A stretch of 64,000 nucleotides of DNA from Nocardia niwae NBRC 108934 = DSM 45340 (GTDB taxonomy: Bacteria > Actinomycetota > Actinomycetes > Mycobacteriales > Mycobacteriaceae). Below are positions 58,040-64,000 of this stretch, piece after piece. Location: NCBI RefSeq assembly GCF_001613465.1, contig NZ_BDCK01000015.1:496001-560000 (forward strand), written 5' to 3'. A model generated the notes under the pieces. It was not told where the DNA came from. It ran no database searches and saw only the letters and a program-made list of their open reading frames with translations. Within the stretch, counting starts at the first letter, position 1; each line of letters opens with the position of its first letter. The translations under genes were made by a program, and so were the position numbers.

Positions 58040-58579
58040 ATGATCGTCGTCATGGCATCGGCTGTCTATCTGATCACCGGCATCCAGGCCGCGGGCAAAT
58101 CCACCGTCGCGCAGGCGCTCGCCGAGCGGCTGCCGCGCTCGGTGCACGTGCGCGGAGACGTGTTCCGTCGTTTCGTCGTCAACGGACGTGCGGAGATGAG
58201 CGCCGCTCCATCGCCCGAGGCGCTGACCCAGCTGCGGTTGCGGCACAGCCTGGCCGCCGCGACGGCGGACGCCTACGCCGAAGCCGGGTTCACGGTCGTG
58301 CTGCAGGACGTCGTCCTCGGTGAATTCCTGCCTTGGCTGGCCGGTCTGCTCGTCACGCGACCGCTGTACGTCGTCGTGCTGGCGCCGCGCCCGGAGGTGG
58401 TTCTCGCCCGTGAGGCCGCACGTGACAAGGACGCCTACGACGAGTTCACCGTCTCCGGGCTCGACGAGGTGCTGCGCTCGGCCACCCCCCGGATCGGGCT
58501 CTGGCTGGATACGTCGGATCTGACCGTCGCGCAGACGGTCGATCGGATTCTCGCCGAGGCCGGGCCGCTGACGGACTGA
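58040..58579 (+). CDS. P-loop kinase-like ATP-binding protein
   Basis: A 179-residue AAA_33/Zeta-toxin-like or chloramphenicol-phosphotransferase-like protein. Walker A is GIQAAGKST, an RGDVFRRF segment follows, and VVLQDVVLG fits Walker B. It probably phosphorylates a small molecule, with the substrate unknown. ATG 58040 or ATG 58052 could be the start. It follows the SDR gene closely. Confidence 0.85.
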   Translation: MIVVMASAVYLITGIQAAGKSTVAQALAERLPRSVHVRGDVFRRFVVNGRAEMSAAPSPEALTQLRLRHSLAAATADAYAEAGFTVVLQDVVLGEFLPWLAGLLVTRPLYVVVLAPRPEVVLAREAARDKDAYDEFTVSGLDEVLRSATPRIGLWLDTSDLTVAQTVDRILAEAGPLTD

Positions 58580-58600
58580 CGCCGCCGCGCTGGGGTCCCC

Positions 58601-60103
58601 TCAGCGGGCGTCCCCCGGCACCTGCAGCCGAGTGAGTGAACTCGTGGCCGGGCCCTCGAGCAGCGTGCCGTCGGCGGCGAAGCGCGAGCCGTGCAGCGGG
58701 CAGTCCCAGGTACGTTCGGCGTCGTTCCAGTTGACGATGCCATACAGGTGCGGGCACACCGCGGAAACGCGGTTGGTGACCCCGTCCACCGTGCACACGG
58801 CGGTGGGGTGCAGACCTTCGCGCAGCACCGTGCCACAGCCCTCGGCCGGAGCGGCGCCATCGTGATGGGTGGCGATCCGCAGCCATCCCGCCGAGAGTCG
58901 CTGCGCGACGGCGCTGTTGACCTTCGTGGCCGTGGGAAGCGCTTTGAGTTCGTCCGGACGCCAGCTCGCCAGCGCGCCAGCCCACCGGGGCGGCGCTTCG
59001 GTGAGCCGTCCGGCCAGCGCGATGGCCGCGGCCACACCGTTGGTGAGACCCCATTTGGCGTAGCCGGTGGCCAGCTGTATATCGCGCTGACCCGGCAGCA
59101 CCGGGCCGACGTAGGGCAGTTCACCGACGGGGGAGTAATCCTGAGCCGACCAGCGGTGTGTCAGCTCGGCGCCGGGGAACCAGGTTCGCGCCCAGCTCAC
59201 CAGATCCTCCACCTTCTCGCGGGTCGATCCGCCGCGGCCGACGACGTGGCCGTTGCCGCCGACCAGCAACAGCTCCCCGCCGGGTCCCTGCGCGCGACGC
59301 AGGGAGCGGGTGGGACTCCCGGCGCTGATGTACATATCGCGCGGAGCGGGACGGTCCAGGCTGAACGCCGCCAGATAGGAGCGTTGCGGCGTGAGGCGAG
59401 CGAAGAACCCGCCGCGATCGAGGATCGGTGTCCCGGTGGCCAGCACTACGCGGCGCGCGCCGAGGTCTCCGTGCTCGGTGGAGACGACGAGGTCGTCGCC
59501 GCCGTGGTGCACACCGCGGACCAGGGTGGATTCGTAGATCGGGGCGCCGTGCGACTCCACGTCGGCAGCGAGCGCGGCCAGCAGCGCCATCGGGTCGAGC
59601 TGGGCCTGATCGGCCAAGCGCACCGCACCGCGTGCGGGGAAGGGGACGTCCAGTTCACCGAGCAGTTCGGTGGGCAGGCCCGCCTTCTGCGTCGCGGCGT
59701 ATTCCGCTCGCACCGCGGACATCTCGTCGTCGTTCTGCGCGTAGGTCAACGCGGCCGCCCGCTCCACGGCGACGCCGTGCGCGTCGCAGAAACGCAGCAG
59801 CCACTCCTGTCCTGCGCGATTGGCCGCCACGTAGTCGCGCAGCACGTCGTCGGAGTGGTGCTTGGCGATCTGCTGGGCCCGAGTCCCTTGCAGCAGGCTG
59901 ACTTTCCCGGTGGTGGCGCCGGTCGTTCCCGCACCGACGCGCCTGCCTTCGACCACGGCCACTTCGACGCCGTTCTCGACCAGCAGCAGTGCGGTCACCA
60001 GTCCGGTGAGCCCGCCGCCGATCACCACCGTGTCGAAGCGCGATCCCGGCGTCAACCGCAACCGCGCCGGAACCTGCGCGCCGTGCAACCATAGGGACGT
60101 CAT
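58601..60103 (-). CDS. FAD-dependent oxidoreductase with C-terminal Rieske domain
   Basis: A 500-residue DadA/glycine-oxidase-like flavoprotein. The FAD motif is VVIGGGLTGLVTALLLVENG (27-46), with a TTGATTGKVSLLQG segment. The C-terminus (about 415-500) carries a Rieske [2Fe-2S] site CPHLYG...CPLHGSRF. This architecture oxidises amines and passes electrons through the cluster; the substrate is unknown. Similar proteins occur widely in actinobacteria. Start ATG 60103. Confidence 0.92.
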   Translation of the reverse strand: MTSLWLHGAQVPARLRLTPGSRFDTVVIGGGLTGLVTALLLVENGVEVAVVEGRRVGAGTTGATTGKVSLLQGTRAQQIAKHHSDDVLRDYVAANRAGQEWLLRFCDAHGVAVERAAALTYAQNDDEMSAVRAEYAATQKAGLPTELLGELDVPFPARGAVRLADQAQLDPMALLAALAADVESHGAPIYESTLVRGVHHGGDDLVVSTEHGDLGARRVVLATGTPILDRGGFFARLTPQRSYLAAFSLDRPAPRDMYISAGSPTRSLRRAQGPGGELLLVGGNGHVVGRGGSTREKVEDLVSWARTWFPGAELTHRWSAQDYSPVGELPYVGPVLPGQRDIQLATGYAKWGLTNGVAAAIALAGRLTEAPPRWAGALASWRPDELKALPTATKVNSAVAQRLSAGWLRIATHHDGAAPAEGCGTVLREGLHPTAVCTVDGVTNRVSAVCPHLYGIVNWNDAERTWDCPLHGSRFAADGTLLEGPATSSLTRLQVPGDAR

Positions 60104-60155
60104 ATGCCCGAGATAGCCGGTCTCGGCGGGGTGAAACGCCTGTGCCGCCTACTGG

Positions 60156-61091
60156 TCATACGCGCACCTGCCTGGTGAGCTGCCGGTCGGCGGCGGCGAG
60201 CACTTCGGCGGCGCTGATCATCGCCAGCCCGGGCGCGGGCGTGTCGGACCGTGGATCACCGGTGTGTCCGGCCCACAAGGCGACATGGGACGCCCGCTCC
60301 GGTGGCGGTCCCCAGACCGCGGGCGCGTCGGGACCGAAGATCAGCACGGACGGCGTGCCGAACGCGGTGGCCAGATGCCCCACGCCGGTATCGCCGCTGA
60401 GCACGAGAGCCGCGTCGGCCACCGTCACCGCGAGTTGGCGTAGCGTGAGTTCTCCGGCCAGCACGCTACTTTCGGGCAATCCGGCCTGTGTCGCGACGCT
60501 GCGCGCGAGCGGGCGATCCGCGGCGCTGCCGACGATACGCACCGGACATTCCCATTCGCGCAGACCGGCTGCGACTGTCGCGAACCGCTCGGCCGGCCAG
60601 CGCCGAGCAGGCGCGCCGCCCGGGTAGACCACGATGGATCGCCGCTCGCCGGTGCTCTCCGGTGGCGGCGTGATGTCCAGGCGTGCCGGGTCGGCCGGGA
60701 TGCCCGCCCATTCCAGCAGTCGGCACCACCGCGCGGTCTCGTGCAGGCCGGGCTCGAACAGTGGGCCCGGCACCCGCGGAAAGTCCTTGTGACGGTGGGT
60801 GATCATCCGATCCGGATCGGTCGCCAGCAGTGCGCGGACGCTGTCGGTGCCGGCGTCGTGCAGATTGATCGCGAAGGCCGGTGGCGGCGCGTTCCAGCGC
60901 AGTCCGTTCGCCATCGGGGTCGCGTGGAGTTCGTCGACGCAATCGGCCAGTTCCACCACCGGGCGCAGCCATCCCGGTGCCGCGAGGACGAGCCGGTCGC
61001 GCGGGCGGATGTCGTGCAGCGCGCGCAGGGCGGGAATCGCTGTCAGCAGCTCCCGCAGCCCATGCGCGCGCAACGCGAGCAAGTCAGTCAC
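60156..61091 (-). CDS. Glycosyltransferase family 9 (heptosyltransferase-like)
   Basis: A 311-residue GT-B glycosyltransferase. VYPGGAPARRWPAERFATVA and LVLSGDTGVGHLATAFGTPSVLIFGP are the ADP-heptose transferase signatures. Actinobacteria lack LPS, so it probably glycosylates a cell-wall or secondary compound. It lies 52 bases downstream (minus strand direction upstream) of the Rieske flavoprotein and may be in the same operon. Confidence 0.9.
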   Translation of the reverse strand: MTDLLALRAHGLRELLTAIPALRALHDIRPRDRLVLAAPGWLRPVVELADCVDELHATPMANGLRWNAPPPAFAINLHDAGTDSVRALLATDPDRMITHRHKDFPRVPGPLFEPGLHETARWCRLLEWAGIPADPARLDITPPPESTGERRSIVVYPGGAPARRWPAERFATVAAGLREWECPVRIVGSAADRPLARSVATQAGLPESSVLAGELTLRQLAVTVADAALVLSGDTGVGHLATAFGTPSVLIFGPDAPAVWGPPPERASHVALWAGHTGDPRSDTPAPGLAMISAAEVLAAADRQLTRQVRV

Positions 61092-61435
61092 GGAAATGCC
61101 TCCATAGGGGGCGCGAAAGGCACGGCCCCGCCGCCCGGGCCGACATCGTCGGCGGCCCGGGGCGGGTGTGCCACAAAGCTTCGAGTCGGTTCGCGGGAAT
61201 CCCGTCGGACGCCGGAAACCTGTCTCGAAGCCCGCCGTCGTTACGGTCCTCGACGCCGTTGTCGAGGGGTGCGCAGGGATAACGGCGGCATTCCCGCCGG
61301 GTTCCGGCGCCTGGACAACCGTGGCGGGAACGGCATTCGCAAATCGAACAAGCGGTTGTTGCTACCTCCTGAAATGCCCGGCACGCCCGGTTCGAAACCG
61401 AGGAGCCCCACATCGGCTCTCAGGAGCGCATCCGG
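61092..61435. other. Intergenic region with hairpins
   Basis: No gene recognised in 344 bases. A hairpin CCTCGAC-gccgtt-GTCGAGG (61248-61267) and a large imperfect GC-rich hairpin (about 61119-61172) lie between the lipoprotein operon and the GT9 gene on the minus strand. They could end the lipoprotein message or structure the leader of the GT9 message. A GGTTCGAA stretch near 61400 resembles a tRNA T-loop, but no cloverleaf can be built. Confidence 0.4.
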
Positions 61436-61753
61436 CTATTTCGGCACGAAAATGCCGGTGAGGTCCGCCTTCCGGATCGGGGTATCGGGGTTGGCCTGTG
61501 CCGCGCACATCAGCTTGATCGCCGCGATCGCGGCGTCGACCGTTCTCGCGTCGGGCGTGCCGTCACCTTCTCGTTCCTGTTCGAGGAACTTCTCGGTGGT
61601 GATGCGCTGCTTGTCGGGATCCTGGGCGACGTATTCGTTGCACGGCGTGTCGCCGCCCTTGTTCACGATCTTCTGCGGCTCGTCGCCGCACCCCGCCGCG
61701 CATACCGCCAGCGTGGCGAACACGGCTACGCCCACCCGGCGCGCGGCGCTCAT
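61436..61753 (-). CDS. Small secreted lipoprotein, copy B
   Basis: A 105-residue lipoprotein precursor with lipobox AAGC after a hydrophobic stretch. The mature region GGDTPCNEYVAQDPDKQRIT and the C-terminus CAAQANPDTPIRKADLTGIF match the lipoprotein at 27818-28141 almost block for block. Its start overlaps the previous lipoprotein gene by four bases (ATGA), so both are translated together. Function unknown. Confidence 0.8.
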   Translation of the reverse strand: MSAARRVGVAVFATLAVCAAGCGDEPQKIVNKGGDTPCNEYVAQDPDKQRITTEKFLEQEREGDGTPDARTVDAAIAAIKLMCAAQANPDTPIRKADLTGIFVPK

Positions 61754-62208
61754 CGGCCGAACCCCGCCAGCGCCGAGGCCAGATCCGGCACGTCGAGCGC
61801 CTGCACGGCCTGCTCCCGGACATCCGGGCAGTTCTGCGTGGTGATGGCATCGACCGTGTCCCGGTCGGTGACGACCACGTCGTTCAACCCGCCGTTACGG
61901 GCCGCCCAGTTGTGCACGGTGCCGTTGAACGTCACTTTGGCGAGCGTGGCACCCTGCCCGCGCCAGGTGTCGATATCGGCGCGCATCATGTCGCACAACT
62001 GTTTTGCCGCTTCCTGGGTGATCTGGTCGGTGTTCGGAACCTGGGGGCTGGAAGGGCCGGGCATGGTGATCGACACGGTCGCGGGCTCGGGGGTGTCCGC
62101 CGCCGTTTCGCTGTCATCACTCGAACATGCCGTGATCGCCGAAGCGGCCGCGAGCGCCCCGGCGAGCAGGACGAAGCGGCCCAAGGGCCGGTTGGGCTGG
62201 TTTCTCAT
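61750..62208 (-). CDS. Lipoprotein of unknown function
   Basis: A 152-residue lipoprotein: basic N-terminus RNQPNRPLGR, hydrophobic LVLLAGALAAASA-like core and lipobox ITAC. The mature part has a linker rich in Ser/Pro/Glu, then a small domain with CDMMRADIDTWRGQGATLAKV and C in NCPDVREQ, giving one possible disulphide. I recognise no family. It is coupled to the copy-B lipoprotein downstream. Confidence 0.75.
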   Translation of the reverse strand: MRNQPNRPLGRFVLLAGALAAASAITACSSDDSETAADTPEPATVSITMPGPSSPQVPNTDQITQEAAKQLCDMMRADIDTWRGQGATLAKVTFNGTVHNWAARNGGLNDVVVTDRDTVDAITTQNCPDVREQAVQALDVPDLASALAGFGR

Positions 62209-62278
62209 TCTTTCTTTCTCCTGGAAGTCGAAGCCGCGTTTCCTCGACCGGCGCCTGCGCCGGCGGCGGGATGCGCGA

Positions 62279-62620
62279 TCAGTGGCCGGCCGCGTCGCGC
62301 AGCCGCCTGCCTTCCCGCGCCTTGATCCGGCGGTGCTCGGCGACGATGACGAGGACGCCCGCGAGGATGCAGACGCCGCTGACGACCCCCGCGATCACCG
62401 CCCAGCCCGCGAATCCGTATCCGGCGGCGGTGAGCGTGAGCGCCATGGCCACGATGCCTACCGCGACCAGGATGATGCCGGGCCAGTTGCGGGCGTCCTC
62501 GATGGACTCTCCGGCGTGGCTGCGGTTGGTGCGGGTGTCGTCCGGGAACGTGTGGGTCCGGGGATGGTGCTGCTCTCCGGCGCCGGATCCCGCGGTCGGC
62601 TCGTTCGGTGCTGGCAGCAT
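62279..62620 (-). CDS. UsfY-like membrane protein
   Basis: A 113-residue protein with an N-terminal polar region (about 1-45) containing HAGESIEDARNWPG, two membrane helices (about 48-90) and a basic tail AEHRRIKAREGRRLRD. The AGES...WPG...AEHRR pattern reminds me of mycobacterial UsfY, encoded near SigF. Family assignment is from memory. AAAGGA precedes the ATG. It is divergent from the CBS protein. Confidence 0.55.
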   Translation of the reverse strand: MLPAPNEPTAGSGAGEQHHPRTHTFPDDTRTNRSHAGESIEDARNWPGIILVAVGIVAMALTLTAAGYGFAGWAVIAGVVSGVCILAGVLVIVAEHRRIKAREGRRLRDAAGH

Positions 62621-62727
62621 CGGATGTCCTTTCTGCTGAGCGGCAACGATTTCGGTGCGCGTGCCGCCCGGGGCCCGGAGCGTTCCCGCCGGGCCATCCG
62701 GGGCGGCCGTACCGGTCGGATGCCCGC

Positions 62728-62751
62728 GTTAGCGGATCCGAAACGCGGGTA
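62728..62751 (+). promoter_or_regulatory. Candidate SigB/SigF-type promoter for the CBS protein
   Basis: GTTA (62728-62731), 15 bases, then GGGTA (62747-62751) resembles the actinobacterial general-stress promoter consensus GTTT-N15/17-GGGTA, with one mismatch. It lies 62 bases before the CBS start. Confidence 0.35.
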
Positions 62752-62813
62752 CGACGTCAGCGAGCCGCCCGATCCGGGCCGCTCATACCCGCAAAAGTCC
62801 CAGGAGGACCCCG

Positions 62814-63233
62814 ATGACAACAGCACGGGACATCATGACCCGGAACGTGGAGTGCGTCCGCTCCAGCGACACGGTGGTCGCGGCCGCACAGCGCATGGCG
62901 GAATTGAATGTCGGCGCCCTGCCCATCTGCGGCGAGGACGACAAATTGAAGGGAATGCTCACCGATCGCGACATCGTCGTCAAGGTGATCGCGCAGCGCA
63001 AGGACCCGCTCGGCGTCGACGCGGGCGAACTCGGCGGCGCGGAACTGGTCACCGTCGAAGCCGACGACGACGTGCGCAAGGTGATGTCGGTGATGTCGCA
63101 GCATCAGGTACGCCGTGTACCGGTGCTGGAGCAGGGCCGGCTGGTCGGCATCATCGCGCAGGCCGACGTCGCCACCGCCGTCGACAACACCCAGTCGGGA
63201 AGCATCGTGGAGGCGATCTCGACCGACTTCTGA
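62814..63233 (+). CDS. Tandem CBS-domain protein (Hrp1-like)
   Basis: A 139-residue protein made of two CBS domains (about 1-60 and 70-130), which together form one Bateman unit. MTTARDIMTRNVECV and LPICGEDDKLKGMLTDRDIVV, then VRRVPVLEQGRLVGIIAQAD are characteristic. It matches hypoxic response protein 1 of mycobacteria in length and layout. The family binds adenylates; the effector output is unknown. AGGAGG precedes the ATG. Confidence 0.88.
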   Translation: MTTARDIMTRNVECVRSSDTVVAAAQRMAELNVGALPICGEDDKLKGMLTDRDIVVKVIAQRKDPLGVDAGELGGAELVTVEADDDVRKVMSVMSQHQVRRVPVLEQGRLVGIIAQADVATAVDNTQSGSIVEAISTDF

Positions 63234-63245
63234 GTCCGGCGCTCC

Positions 63246-63965
63246 TCAGACCGCGGCCGGGTGCATGTCGTAGACCGCGTAGGCCGCTCGGATCACCGGC
63301 TGGGCGACATTGCGCACCCGGATGCCGCCCGGAGTGGTGCCGCGTTCGGTCCCCGCGTGGGCATGACCGTGCAACGCCAGGTCGGCGCCGTGCTCGTCGA
63401 TCGCCTCGCCGAGCAGGTACGAACCGAGGAAGGGATAGATCTCCCTCGGCTCACCGTGCAGCGTGTCGCTGATCGGGGAATAATGCGTGAGCGCGACGGT
63501 GATGTCGGTGTCCAGCGCATCGAGCGCGGTGCCGAGTGCGGCGGCCACCTCCACGGTGTGCCCGGCGAATTCGCGCATCAAGGGTTCGCCGAAGACGCTC
63601 GCGCACTTGCCCGCGAATCCGCCGCCGAAGCCTTTCGTGCCCGCGACCCCGAGCGTGCTGCCGTCGACGTGCAACGTCACCGACGTCCCCTCCAGGACGG
63701 TGATGCCGTGGTCGGTCAGCGCGGCGGTGATCTCGCGTTCGGCGTCGCCGTGATAGTCATGATTACCCAGCACGGCGACGACCGGCACGCCCAGGTCGGC
63801 GAACTCCTCCGCGACGACCCTCCCTTCGTCGGCACCGCCGTGGCGGGTCAGATCGCCCGCCAGCAGGAGCACGTCGGCCCGCTCGACGAGTCCCTCCAGC
63901 GCCGGCCGCCATTGCCCGCGCGAGTCCACGCCGAGATGTACGTCACCGACCGCGGCTATTCGCAT
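63246..63965 (-). CDS. Calcineurin-like metallophosphoesterase
   Basis: A 239-residue phosphoesterase with the full metal set: GDVHLG, LAGDLTRHG, GNHDYHG, and the C-terminal LTHYSPIS and HGHAHAG. It hydrolyses phosphomonoesters or diesters. Substrate unknown. ATG 63965 has AAAGGAG nine bases upstream and is preferred to TTG 63974. It converges on the CBS gene. Confidence 0.9.
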   Translation of the reverse strand: MRIAAVGDVHLGVDSRGQWRPALEGLVERADVLLLAGDLTRHGGADEGRVVAEEFADLGVPVVAVLGNHDYHGDAEREITAALTDHGITVLEGTSVTLHVDGSTLGVAGTKGFGGGFAGKCASVFGEPLMREFAGHTVEVAAALGTALDALDTDITVALTHYSPISDTLHGEPREIYPFLGSYLLGEAIDEHGADLALHGHAHAGTERGTTPGGIRVRNVAQPVIRAAYAVYDMHPAAV

Positions 63966-64000
63966 GCGGCTCAACTCCTTTCGGATCCGTCCGGCTCCAG
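63966..64000. other. Window edge
   Basis: Only the upstream region of the phosphoesterase gene, with its AAAGGAG ribosome binding site, is visible before the window ends. Confidence 0.4.

Noticed and set aside
61380..61420. GGTTCGAA stretch resembling a tRNA T-loop
   Set aside because: The flanking bases do not pair as a T-stem, and no D-arm, anticodon arm or acceptor stem can be drawn at the expected distances.
62788..62805. Possible DosR box half-site before the Hrp1-like gene (GGGACTTTTG on the minus strand)
   Set aside because: Only one half resembles the DosR consensus, and it sits directly on the ribosome binding site, too close to the start for an activator site.

Overview
The window is high-GC actinobacterial DNA, most likely from Nocardia or a close mycolic-acid relative. 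Evidence: very GC-rich codon use, a conservon (cvnA-D), a PknD-type kinase with a six-repeat beta-propeller, a GabD2-type semialdehyde dehydrogenase, a single-chain acyl-CoA carboxylase, an F420-type luciferase-like protein, a UsfY-like/Hrp1-like stress pair, and a rifamycin glycosyltransferase preceded by a rifamycin-associated element (RAE). No tRNA, rRNA, CRISPR array, intact insertion sequence or replication origin was found.

Layout. 0.3-6.2 kb: a small resolvase-like protein, then a cytochrome P450 overlapping a class I terpene synthase whose third metal-binding residue is replaced, facing a large STAND/LuxR regulator. This looks like a compact terpenoid locus. 6.4-10.5 kb: an old-yellow-enzyme/MarR pair and a NarL-type two-component system divergent from a small membrane protein, with two 16-bp operators between them. 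11-19.8 kb: PknD-like kinase, reductase, RAE plus rifamycin glycosyltransferase, an MFS/thioesterase operon divergent from HxlR, a Nudix hydrolase and a membrane protein. 19.9-25.4 kb: the conservon and gabD2. 25.5-33.3 kb: DUF779 protein with a GAF regulator, a lipoprotein, a phosphodiesterase, a TetR/reductase pair with a strong operator, an LLM enzyme and a methyltransferase. 33.5-36 kb: a UvrA-like ATPase under a CRP-type palindrome.

35.9-42.2 kb is a decay zone among intact genes. It holds serine-recombinase and transposase-tail remnants, a gutted XRE/SDR pair, a duplicated 129-bp scrap of a beta-lactamase-fold hydrolase whose intact copy lies 11 kb away, and a headless Lrp/AsnC gene. 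The intact genes there are an SDR/TetR pair, a FabG/acyl-CoA dehydrogenase operon and a HAD hydrolase. 42.2-50.7 kb: amino-acid permease, SsuD-like monooxygenase, Baeyer-Villiger monooxygenase, and a TetR gene divergent from the long-chain acyl-CoA carboxylase across a perfect 22-bp palindrome. 50.8-64 kb: serine hydrolase, DGPF/ECF42 sigma pair, pentapeptide protein, AraC regulator, zinc-ribbon PP2C phosphatase, SDR, P-loop kinase, FAD/Rieske oxidoreductase, GT9, two lipoproteins (one a paralogue of the lipoprotein at 27.8 kb), UsfY-like and CBS proteins, and a metallophosphoesterase.

Themes: most catabolic or lipid enzymes are paired with a divergent one-component regulator, and several intergenic regions contain clear dyads. 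The most distinctive items are the RAE-controlled glycosyltransferase, the P450-terpene synthase locus, the paired TACCACG operators, and the decay zone.
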